DNA of 64,000 nt from Fragilaria crotonensis (Eukaryota > Bacillariophyta > Fragilariophyceae > Fragilariales > Fragilariaceae). Positions 20,651 to 31,484 of the stretch are shown piece after piece. Below the pieces are notes generated by a model, which made no database searches, was not told the DNA's origin, and worked only from the letters and a program-made list of their open reading frames with translations. The stretch is from positions 1 to 64,000 of the forward strand of contig JAKSYS010000159.1 of NCBI GenBank assembly GCA_022925895.1, written 5' to 3'. The first letter of the stretch is position 1; every line of letters starts with the position of its first letter. Position numbers and translations under genes: made by a program.

Positions 20651-23470
20651 TGTAGTATCAATAGTTGTCAGAGGACACATATCTGCAAATTGACAATGAT
20701 CAAACCAAAGCACTGACCCAAGAGAAATATAATGGTTTGTGATCCGGTGTTGGGTTGGTGTCAAGATCTTTGTTCTCAAGAATTTGAGCTTCATCAAATT
20801 TTTTAATACTGGGTCTACAAATTCCAACGATATGTAGGCTCAGGATGAAACAAGCCATAGTGTTATACTTCGTACTCCCAGACCAGGGATCAGGGATCCA
20901 CAAGAATATAGTACCAGTAGTTATCTTTCTAGTACAATATATTTTTGCAACGAATTGTACCAATACATTGTTTTAATTCACAATCGGACAATAACAATTA
21001 ACAATATACATTGTATCGGTTGATCAAACAAGCATATCAATATATCTTGCTTACTATTGTATCCAGACAATGACAATACATAGTTGTATTGGTTCTTTGG
21101 GCAACAACATCGTATTATAATGGTTCGATGCACCGCACCTATACTGCAATTCATTGTAACAATACAATACTACTATTGCGAAGAAGGTGGTAATGAACCT
21201 ACGATCACATCCAATGAATAGAAGTGGCTGCTTCAACATTTTGGTGCACAATATATTGTATTTGGTCAGTTGTATATTCATAGTGACAAGCAAGATACAC
21301 TGGCTTTGTCCACCAGACAATTGCAATATGATACTGTGATAGTATTGGCAAGTAACATCAACAATAACATTATACACCAGTCTACTCTTGATTATATGGG
21401 CATAATACTATGGGCACTATCAGTAATATGGGCTTAATTCTGGTGGATTTACCCATCAAATAATGGACAGACCATCTCAATACGGTTGTACTGTAGCATG
21501 CCTATGATCCTATGATGCTTGAGACCCATAGGTTTGATGGTATTGCACTAGTTATTAGATGTCATTACTTTTACCATCCGTTACATCACTTAGCTACTAT
21601 GGCACCAACACTTGATGTTGAAGAATAGGAGGAGGGGCCCTCATTGTGATCCTCAACATCCTTACATGACTGCTGCCTATCATCATGATTCAGATCTTGG
21701 CTGTTACTGTTGTTCATTACCCGTTGTGCTGCTCCTTCATTGGAAGCATCTGCGCCAGCAGCGAATGATTTGTTCATACAAAAACATGTAGCATGTAGCA
21801 AGGTTGGCTGCTGGGTTTGCTTTCCAAGCATTCGGTTCCTGCAGATATCCCGCTCCAGTGTATGCAGAGTGAACCCAGCAAACATTGATTGCGATAGCCA
21901 GCATCACCATCTTGTTCTTGTCCATGATGATCAGGCTTTGATTCAATGAGGAGAGCTAAGGGCGAGGTGGATCATCATGAACATCCTAATCTCTTCCTCC
22001 ACATCCACATTTGTTGCCATTGCCACCATTCCTGTGCCTTGATCAACAATCTTCTTATCAATAGCATCAGCAATTGTTACCTAAATGAAATCTCGGGTGC
22101 TCTGATATTCCATCAATTTACTGCCATGCTGGCCTGTTCATCAGTAATTGTTGTATCATTGAGGCATAAGCATAGTAAGGTCTTCATGCAGGAATCAGTT
22201 TTGCGGTCCAAGCGCTTCATCATTGCAATTAACGCCACATGAAAGCATCCGGCGGTTTCTCAGAACCAGCATGGCGCCCAGGAGCTCGCAAAGCTCACTG
22301 CACAATTCAGAAGGTCCTTTGGTTTCACCTTTTGTCAATGAGGCTCGCCCAACATTGTTATTTGTATCACAATCCCACGACAGCGGCAAGATTCCCTTAG
22401 CACTGGCTGCTGAATTCCAACTTCTCGAGCATACTATGTACTACCTTGCGCCAAATCAAATCGAAAATGTGCATTGCATGCATCAAAAATAATTGCTTTT
22501 CCGCCAATATCAAGTCACCTACAACCTTGAGGCAGCATCATATCTCTCCTCTTGGAATCTTCGAAGCCACCAACATTTTCAAAGATGTCAAGGTAACTCC
22601 AAAGAAGTGCAGCCTTGTACCCAACATCTCTGCAGCCAGGCAGGTTGATGATTGCTCCTAGTAGTAGTTACTAGCCTACATTGTTACATTCGTTGGCAAA
22701 AAGATCTATGCAGCTTACTATCTGGGGTAGCCAACCACCCTCGAAAAGGATTATGTGACCTGAAACGTTGTCGAGGAAAAGGATGCAAGGCACCTTTCCA
22801 AAAATAGTCCCATGATGAGACCAACAGGTTTTAAAATCCATATCTTCATCAATTTTGGTTAAACCACGAATTCAATTGAGAAGAAGAGTACTCAAGTGGT
22901 TGTTTCCGTTTGTTCTGAAAGCAGATCGGGTACTTAGGTTAACCAACAACAAACAAGGGAAGATTTGTTCCTGATGCAGATGTGCAAACCATTATCGTAA
23001 TTCACGCTTTGTCTTTCATTGCCTTGATGCCTTTATGGGAGCACTCTTGAGTCTTCTTAACATACATTCAGTTCGCAAAAGGGGGGGGGGGGCAAATGCT
23101 GTTCCTTCAATGACATCATGAAATTTACCTTTGAAGTTTTGCCTCAACTTCTTCACTGTACTAAGAACAGTGAAGATGCTTTGTCTTCTTCGGCTGAAGA
23201 TCTTTCTTCTGGAATTGCTGCTGGAGGGCGGAGTTTGTAAATGAATGCACATTCTCTCAGTACTACGCTTCTACTTACTAGGTTGCTGTTGAGAGGCAGA
23301 GCCATTGCTGCTGATATATTGAATTGGCTGGGGTGTTCAACAATACCAACATATTGTATTGGCTTGTTGGTCAGGCCAGCAATACCGATATATTGTATTC
23401 TTGTTTAATCTAAAATCAACAGAATAACAATGTTATTGTGTGCATCCCTGCTCCAGACTTTGAATAGTAC
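20651..23470 (-). mobile_element. Decayed pogo/Tigger-like DNA transposon
   Basis: A degraded DDE_1-type transposase lies on the minus strand, roughly 23260 to 21590. Recognisable pieces are an IYKLRPP-like segment (about 23230), a KERIT-like line followed by MVCTSASGTN and LPLFVVG (about 22920-23020), and ILFLDNVSGHI (about 22770), the second catalytic Asp of the pogo/Tigger family. A Ser/Asn/Asp-rich C-terminal tail ends at 21586. Frames change many times. Both flanks (20930-21360 and 23325-23470) are unusually rich in CAATAC and TACAAT words, which fits subterminal transposase-binding repeats. Exact ends and target duplication were not found. Confidence 0.55.
23060..23100 (+). repeat. G homopolymer tract
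   Basis: An uninterrupted run of about ten G at 23082-23093, the longest G run seen in the window. It lies inside the pogo-like remnant. Confidence 0.7.
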
Positions 23471-24196
23471 AATATGCATACATATTTTTACTCAATCAAA
23501 ACTTAATATTTGTCATACCAAGAAGTCTACTTCAAGCTCTGAGCACAAAGTAGTAGACTCGCTCCTTGTTGATACTAGCTTGCTAGTAGCCTGTTAACTT
23601 CACCTGATGCCCTGACCCTGCCCTGCTAACCAAATCCAATATGAAATTGTATGACATTCTACGTTTTTCTTCTAGGCATGCTGGTTGACTTCTCCTTTAG
23701 TATTTGAGGTTGCCCATTGATTCACTCAGTAAAGCTCACCAAAAATATGTCATTCCAGGTTGATGAAGACCTCAGGGAACTTGAAAGCAGAGGAGGCCCA
23801 AAGCCAGCAATATCCTGACGTTTTTAGTATTTGACACCATCCAACAAGGCAGTGGACCCCATCAAGGAGGAGACAAGCTTGCAGTCTCAATGGAGTTGCA
23901 AGGGGTCAGATGACCACATGGTTTGGCATTTTGACTAGAATAACTGGGGGAAATGGTTTAGCTTTATTCCTTGTAAAATGCAAAACAACACCTCCTCTGG
24001 GATAGCTAGATGTGCGTACTACATCGTAAGCAATAGCTACAGGGCTTCTGTGAAAATCATAACTTCTTTCTTGCGGTCACTGAATGCTGATCCAGCTTGG
24101 GAGACAATCTTCTCCATAGATGGATGCACCAAATGGCCAGCACAGGCAACAAGGTCAAAACAAGCTTTTTACCGCCCATCTTGCTTTCTCCAAACA
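23471..24196. other. No feature recognised
   Basis: AT-rich stretch between two mobile-element remnants. Only short open frames are present, none with known motifs. Confidence 0.4.
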
Positions 24197-27100
24197 TCAT
24201 GTGACAGCTTTGCCCACTAGTTTTCCGAACTTGCTTGGTTTGTAATCCGGAGCATGGAATGCAAAACAGTCATGAGCCAACAAGGAGTTGAACTCTTTAC
24301 GAATCGCATCAGCCCGCAAAAACATTACCTGCTGGCTCAGAATCCAGTTCCAGCGCATACTTTGCACTGTGCTGGATAGTGGCACCATATTTGACTCCAA
24401 TACAGCGGCTGATGCAACCAGTAGGCCTCTTCTTTCGCGTACATCCAGCACCGGTGTTGCACGAACAACACAGCGTATATGTCAGATGCTATCGAGGTTC
24501 GTCTCGGCTGTATTCGTATCATTGGCAGTAACTGACGACAGAATTTGAATCAAACGCCGGACAAGAATGCTTGAGTTCATCCTGTGCTAGCACCACACCG
24601 TGGAGTGCTGCCTTGCTTGGATACTAATCCCGCAACACAATTGCAAACGGTAAAGACGATGTCTCATCTGTCTTTCATTGCACATCAAACATCAAAACGG
24701 AATTTTTCCTTCAGTTCTTACCATCAGTTCTGTCAACAATTTCATCTTCAGAGGAGTCCTCAGCGACTTGTTACAACTGATGATTGAGTTGTTTGAAAAC
24801 TTGCGAACCCACCAAGTCTTCCATCCTGAGTTACGGTAATCGGCGTTGTGTCGATACCCGGTCCTTGCTGGATGGGGACGTCCTGCAAAACATCATTTAT
24901 ACTAGGATCCGCGAGGGCTGCCGCAGCAGGCGTGATAGGTGCCCCCAACTTCAGGGTATCTGTCGTTGCCCCCAAGTGGTGGGTAGTTCTTTGAACGGAG
25001 GCAGGGTCAATGTGTGATGGATCCACGGGGTGATGATTCGACGACGTAGGAAGGAAGTCTTTCTTCTCTCGCTTCACGCCGGATGGTGGTGGCTGAGGTG
25101 GCAACGCCGCTCCAAGCATCAAGGGAGTAACCTGGGAATCAGAACCAGGGACAGAGCTTTCTCGCTTGTTAGGTGGAACATGTACTACTTCGAATATGGC
25201 CCCGTCATCAAGGTCAGCCAGTTCCAAGGTCAGTGCCAATTTCACATGTCGCGACGACAGGATAGTTTTGAAAGCTGTCCAATTTGCTTGGGGTATAGTC
25301 ATGCTCCGGCAGATCAACATCATTGTCCAAGGTCATTCCAGATGAGTCATCATGGTGCGGGCTCAGATCATGTAGAGGTGAGATACCACCTTAACAATAG
25401 AAAGAAATCATACCAAAATCTTGGTGGTGATCAGTGCTGACGTGCACCGGTTCATTGCCCCAGAGGAAGCATTTTCTAAATGACAGAACGTGCTACTACA
25501 CCCTGCGGTTACACATTCGTTTGTTAATCGCTTTGAGGTTGAGTTAACATTTGGAAACAAAAAGCATCGCCAATATTTTGCGCGACACCAAGAATCGCCC
25601 CTTCAATATATTTGTATGAGGAAATGATTGGCGTGGCAGGTAGTAGTCCCAGGAACCAGAACACACTGGCTGATGTCCGGAGGATTGCTTCACCAGTGTG
25701 CTGTTTTGTGAGGTATAGACCAATTAAGGCTACGGTATGCTAGGACCAGTTGTAGAAGGCAAGCATCAAAATTGCAATGGGCATCCAGTAATTTCATCAG
25801 GTGTACAATGGCAGCTTTCAAAGCACCCCCTTGTCATTTTGCTTCTGTTAAGGGCTTCCGTAAACTCCGAGCAAATTGACATTGACGTCCTGTAATCAAC
25901 CCAATATTTGCCTTTCAACTCAGGAGCATAGTCAAGTATAATCATCGCAGGAGAACAACCACAAGCAGTCGGGTGCAGTGTTGGAGGTTCTTGTGCAGCC
26001 CATCCCGGCACTTCAGGTAAACAATGTCAAGGCCAGCAATGCATTGAAAGCAACAATACAAGTTAAAGCAAACACAAGAATCCCCGCACTGACGCAACGG
26101 ACAAAAAAGGTGTCGACAAAACAACAAGTATCATTGACACGTCAAACTTTGAATTCCGGTAACGTTATTTGGAATGGTCACGCATCGTCTCTCAAGTTTC
26201 CGCCTCAAGCTTGCCGAGAACGTTTTTGAGACGACGTGGTCCGGCCGGCGTGAAATCGAGACAACGTTTCCATAAATCCAAATTAGGATCCTCCTGAGCA
26301 GAGCATCATTGCAAGCGCAATCGAGCCATAGGTTGCTTCATACTAGGGAACCTCTCCATTGGTCAATACCACCTTTGTCAGTCACGACTCCTCTGCAATC
26401 GATAAACATTATAAACATAATGTGCCGTCAAAGAACAACAGTATTCTGCTATCCCCAAAATGTGCTGGTGGCATACCAGGTCGACCATGGACGTCGTCCA
26501 GCTCACGTCGAGCATGATCATCAATCCCATTCTTGGAACTACATAGAGGCTGGTGTAGGGACAATAATGGGGATTCAGTCTTTGCCGGATTTGAGTCAAG
26601 TAATGCTTCATGCACATGCGTGGCAAAGGCGATACCATCCTTGCACACTATTTTTGCCACGGCCGAAACGATCGGAAAGACTTTACCAACATTCCTGCAA
26701 GCAAATGCCCCAGTCATCATGACCTTGTGTCCAGTGGCTGCACTTCTGTACATGCCATCTTGAAGTCAGGAGAGTGTGATTGTTTCCAGTGTCAGAAACA
26801 AGGATTTGTTGCGAAGAGTCTGCTTCCAACAGATAATCATGAAGTCGAGTTATGCGGCAAAGTACACGCATATCAGGCTCCTCTACAACAAGTCATGCGT
26901 TGCGTTCTGTAACCATGATCCGATGGCTCTTCTGGCGGCAAATGGGTTTCTTTGGCAGTTCATCACGACCTGTCCATCAATGTGAGCAGTGGAATTATCA
27001 CCCAATGGAGTAGACAATGAATCAATAGAGGTCAACGTGGAAGACCCTTTCATTGCAGTTCAACGACGAGACTTGGTTTTAACTTTGCCCCCGCCCTCCA

Positions 27101-28663
27101 GGTGGAGGGGGGCATACAGGAGGCTCAACAATAGTCGCAAAGTTATTCATTGAGTTGGATCTGTGTCCAACCTTTGAGGGCATCAATTTACCACTCATGT
27201 AAGATTTTAAACAGCAATCCAACATACGCATTTTTCCATGCCATAGTCTACTAGCAAGGAATTTTGGAATTACCCTCTTCTGATTTTACTCGATCCTTAT
27301 GGGTTGATATTACCGCCAGAGTATGCATTATTTGTCCCCGTAGAGATGTGACGGGCATGACTTGAGTAATGCTCCTCAATCCATTGCCGTTGATGTTGGA
27401 GGCCTGGTCTTTCATCATCTAAGAAGTCGCCCTTTCTCAAGTGATCTTGGTGAGGATTGAGTTGATGCTATTGTCAGCAGGCTTATGGCAAATGCTGTCG
27501 CGAAACACCATTTCGAAATCGTCGTCCGTTTAGCTTTGAGTTTATCCAAAAACAACAAATGTGCGTTGTTCCGAAAGTCAGAGATATACTATTTTGATGT
27601 TGTCCGGGTCTAGGTGGATTTTCAACAAACGGCAGATGTCAAACAGTACTACATGAGCACAGGTCAGTGCCCTATTTTAGTGAGGCAGATTCCAAGGCTA
27701 TCAAAAGAAGGACAGAGGGGTCCATGTCCTTCTCATCCTACATGCCCTGGGCAATGGATTGAGGAGCCTGTCCACCGTGAACGGCTACGCAAAGAGCGTA
27801 AATTTGCTTTCAGCCACTTCAGGATGCTTCACGGATATTGTAAGGGGATCCATAAGGTAGCTATCCTCCAAAACCTGCAGTGGCTTTGCAGGACATTGAC
27901 CGTAGCTTCCTTCCACGTGAAGAAGTCCTCATCATGACTGATAAACTTGTCAAGAGTGGACACCACTGCTTTCTCATCAAAGAGCTTGACGGTACAACAT
28001 GCGTTAGGCAGGAGACTGGGCTGGCTGCGGCAGTGAGACAACAACATTGTTTAAACATAGTCACAAGCAAAACAATGTTGTTCATCGTCGACATGGGTGT
28101 CAATGTTCCGAATTGTGAAAAATCAACGATATAGCCCAATATCCTTCACTATGACCGGCGCGATAAGGTCAGGCGGGAATCCTTGTTCAGGGACCAGCGC
28201 TGCCGAAATGTCCCCAGCCAGACAAGAAAATCATCAAATCAGTCCAAGCAATTGTGCAACTCCCAATGCTCGGTAAACAAGATATCGATGCCAGATTTTT
28301 ACATGATATTGCGGTACTGGGGGTTCTGCGTCATCATGCCCGTCACCAAATCAAGAGTTCAGGCGTAAAACGAGCCAAACGAACCGGGGATTTGACCAAG
28401 TTGTCATCAGGGGTGCTGACGCATGCATGCATTGTAGCAGGGGAGGACAGAGTGGATGGATCGGACATGGTGAACACAACAAGACAAGAGCAAACAAAAC
28501 TGTTGATCGTCGTGTACAAGTAGATTTAAGGCAAGGATAAGGATTAGGCTATCATACGTGTTATGCCCTTGCGGGGCGACGTGGAAGGTAGGACAGCAGG
28601 ACAGACGACCCTATCACAAAGTCGCATCCTCCGAGCTCTGTCCTCTGTGTCATAAGGGTAACA
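24197..28663 (-). mobile_element. Old, strongly decayed Copia-like LTR element (fossil)
   Basis: On the minus strand a polyprotein similar to diatom Copia elements can be traced as fragments. A Gag-like start is near 28470. A region with DGIAFATHVHEALLDSNPA and FGDSRILLFFDGTLCL lies at 26400-26700. An integrase-like region is at about 25450-26250, and a linker-like part rich in Pro at 24760-25323. No reverse transcriptase was found, so the 3' half appears lost. A 105-bp stretch at 28559-28663 begins TGTTATGCCC and ends GGGTAACA, as a Copia LTR would, and sits at the correct upstream side. The copy is broken in dozens of places and is old; no second LTR was found. Confidence 0.55.
28559..28663 (-). 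repeat. Probable 5' LTR of the minus-strand Copia fossil
   Basis: TG...CA ends with the short inverted terminal pattern TGTTA/TAACA, 105 bp, placed directly upstream of the Gag-like start on the minus strand. No partner copy in the window, so this stays an inference. Confidence 0.45.
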
Positions 28664-28895
28664 GGTACGTACTCCAGTACTAGTACCATGTACCATGTAT
28701 GCATATACTTGCACATGTAGGTTGTTTCGTTTGTCTAGCCTGCAATGACCGAAAATGGTAATTGTGCCAACCTACAAAACTTGGGGTTCTAAGAGCATCC
28801 TCACCGCTGGAGCTAAATCTGAGATATGACCCGATAGGACCATTTGCGTCGACAATTTTGTCCAAAATGCATGGCACCGCTTGGGCTCGATACCT

Positions 28896-28926
28896 CAGAT
28901 TTCGCGCCCCTCGGGCGCGAAATCTG
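28896..28926. repeat. Perfect hairpin 1 inside the MITE
   Basis: Arms of 14 bp (CAGATTTCGCGCCC and its complement) around a 3-base loop CTC. Confidence 0.9.
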
Positions 28927-28932
28927 AATTGG

Positions 28933-28970
28933 GGCGCCAGAATTCAGCAAAATCGATGAATTCTGGCGCC
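28933..28970. repeat. Perfect hairpin 2 inside the MITE
   Basis: Arms of 14 bp (GGCGCCAGAATTCA and its complement) around a 10-base loop, seven bases after hairpin 1. A third GGCGCCAGA copy follows directly at 28971. Confidence 0.9.
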
Positions 28971-29688
28971 GGCGCCAGATTCTCGCGCCCCTCGTTTTGT
29001 CCTATTTGACCCATTCGAATAAAACATTAACCAATAGAATTTTATCACGGATGCCGATGCACACCGTGACTCATGTCAGCTTGTCTGTCATCTGTATGGA
29101 AAAATTGACATCATCTCGGAAGAGGATGATGACACCATGGAAACAATGACGAGATCCGGCACAAGCAGATTTCTTCTGGTACCAGTAGTACAGGTACTCT
29201 ACTAGGGTTTCTACTAGTCGTATAACACCCAACAAGAGGTGCTTTGCCGGTTTTTTCTCGCCTGTCCTCTTCCATGATTTTGTAGAATTTCTTGCTGCCA
29301 CTACCGGTACTGGTAGTACTACTTGGAGTACCAGTACTCCAGGTACAGGTAGTGCATACAACGCAAGTTCCACATTCCATTACCACCGCGTCATACAGAA
29401 AAAGCAGTCTAATTTACAGAGTGCGTGTCAGATTTTAATCCTGCTGCTCGAAAAAATTGTGAAAGCGGTGCGAGAAAGATACCACAAATATGTCCAAAAT
29501 AGGTTTCTAAAGGCGCGAGACCAATTTGTCCGATTCAGATTTAGCTCCAGCGGTGAGGATGCTCTAAGTACTTTGAGAATACTGGAGCAGAAAGTTCCTG
29601 AATGTCCATCCGGACAATTTCGATGTCGTCATTTCAGAACATGATAACCATGATTTACCGGTACTGTACAAAACGGAACAGCTAATAG

Positions 29689-29905
29689 TTAGAATGCAAG
29701 GAAATGACGTCAAGCCGTACCAATCAGCATGCTCTCCATATGTTACTGCCGTACTGGAGTACTGTTTCACCGTAGGTAGCACGTGAAAGGGTCAGTACTG
29801 TGACGTCATACTTGACGTCATTTCCTTGCATTCTAATCGAAACCGCAGTCGATCCGATTCGTCATGCTTGACGTCATTTCCTTGCATTCTAATCGAAACC
29901 GCAGT
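29689..29905. repeat. Fold-back element with duplicated right arm
   Basis: A 26-bp sequence starting TTAGAATGCAAGGAAATG (29689-29714) is repeated exactly, inverted, at 29811-29836 and again at 29867-29892. The two right copies continue identically for 13 more bases, giving a 39-bp direct repeat 56 bp apart. The TGACGTCA-like centre of the arm is a palindrome that resembles a CRE site. A small MITE with a local duplication is likely. Confidence 0.8.
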
Positions 29906-30319
29906 GCCCGATCTCGGAAGACGGTTCACAGTTGATAAGTCAAGGTCCATACATGTATACGTACGTTGAGAACGATCATATGCATATACTCCGACGTTCT
30001 ACTTGTACCCCAGACCCCAGGTACTTATCAGATCTGTAGAATCAATACCACAGCAGCCTGTCGGCCTACGTCACGACGGCGAAATAAATAGTATCTGACA
30101 AATTACGGAGGCATATCGTACTATCGTACGACGTATGTCGTAGCATTCGCATTTTTTGCGCGAAGAGCAAGGTTGGAAGTTGGAAGCAACACCAAACAAT
30201 CTTTTTTTTCTTCCATCGCCAGGACTTCGGATTCCGCCAAACGTAGAAAGGATCAATCCTCGATCTTGTTCCCTAATTTGCTCCTTCCTTTATTCTACCC
30301 TTCTACTCTGTACAACACC
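29906..30319. other. Intergenic, upstream of the gene at 30320
   Basis: No gene seen. Contains GTAC-rich and alternating purine/pyrimidine stretches and the presumed promoter and 5' leader of the following gene. Confidence 0.5.
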
Positions 30320-31440
30320 ATGGTCGGTATCGCCGGTTTGCTCGCAAAGAGGAAGCAGGCTGCTGTAACAACGCAAGAACTACAGAATAATTCATCAACT
30401 CCATCCAACGATGATCTAGACATCAACATCGAGCTGAATGATCCTTTCTCATTCGAGGAGAGACCTTCCACTTCTTGTTCCTTTGAATTCTCCGGAAGCT
30501 ACATGGAAGCGAATTCATTCGACAACTACAATGGCGCTGACGCAGATAGGCGAGGCGGCAGTGAGGTTGATGGAAGGGATTTCGGAGAAATCGTCGCGGC
30601 GCCAACAGCGGTCGTCACACCAGCGCAGGAGAAGGACATGGAAATGCTATCCATGCCTCCGCCTCCTCCGAGATCCATCCTGCTTCTGATCAGCCCGAAA
30701 CACAAAACGAACACATACGGGCTCCGGACCGAGTCGTGATCGTGTCGGATTGTGATCCACCTGAAGATATCATGCAAGACGACGCTGACAACGCTACAAG
30801 AGATGGTTCCATGGAAGGCTTCGTGATGACTGACGATATTCCAAATCAGTCATCTGCGGAGGTTGGCGACTTTCAATGCAATCCGCCGTCTCCCGCCCTC
30901 CCCTCGAGAGTTACAGATACTCATGCTCAGACTATCATCTCGCCAACAGTCGCTTCTCTTAGACCGTATGGTTCTCCTACTGCCTCTGAGTACACATCAC
31001 AGACCCATTTGCCTGCCGTAACTCCTCCAGCCCATGAGCTTACGCTTCCATGCGGCGCTTCTGCCGTTCGTACTTGTGACGTTTCCACAGTCACACCCCA
31101 ATTGCATGATGACCATATTACAGGCCAAGATGAAGGGTTCGATGATATGCAAGTAAGATTATTGCATGACCTACAGGTTGTCAAGGACAAGCATCTAGAG
31201 AGCGATGAACAAATGTTGGAAATGGAGGTTTCCTTGGAGCATGTTATCGCATCTATCAACAGGCAGATCCTGCAAATGCAAGAGATGCACGACGAGCTCG
31301 ACGAGGTGGAAGATGTGCAGGAGGACATCGTTGCCATGCATCGTGGTGACAGATCAGCTCTTTGTGTGTTGGTCGCATTCCGCGGGCTCGACATCACACC
31401 CTGCTATCGACACACATTCAAATCTGTAGAACTGAATTAG
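30320..31440 (+). CDS. Unknown protein with C-terminal coiled coil
   Basis: The ATG at 30320 sits in a strong context (CACCATGG) and gives MVGIAGLLAKRKQAAV. The protein is acidic and Ser/Thr/Pro-rich, with a poly-Pro patch (PPPPPR, about 30660). The frame then changes at about 30650-30690, where a single missing base would join the first part to the second, which is open to a TAG at 31440. Near 31150-31340 there is a long heptad-like coiled coil (HDLQVVKDKHLESDEQMLEM and MQEMHDELDEVEDVQEDIVAM). No catalytic motif was seen and I do not recognise a family. A structural or regulatory role is only a guess. Confidence 0.6.
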
Positions 31441-31484
31441 ATTTGCAAGATTGCCTTTCTCCTTTGAGTCAGCTACTCCATCTT

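Larger units (their letters stand above)
28793..29564. mobile_element. PIF/Harbinger-like MITE with 30-bp terminal inverted repeats
   Basis: The first 30 bp (starting GAGCATCCTCACCGCTGGAG) are repeated exactly, inverted, at 29535-29564. TAA flanks both ends (28790-28792 and 29565-29567), the 3-bp target duplication expected for PIF/Harbinger. The 772-bp body holds no convincing transposase. Near the left end are two perfect 14-bp-arm hairpins, at 28896-28926 and 28933-28970. The perfect repeats suggest a recent insertion. Confidence 0.85.

Noticed and set aside
27614-28134. Plus-strand frames of 107 and 84 codons in the Copia fossil
   Set aside because: The minus strand carries the Copia-like similarity; the plus frames have no motif I recognise. 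Retained only as part of the fossil.
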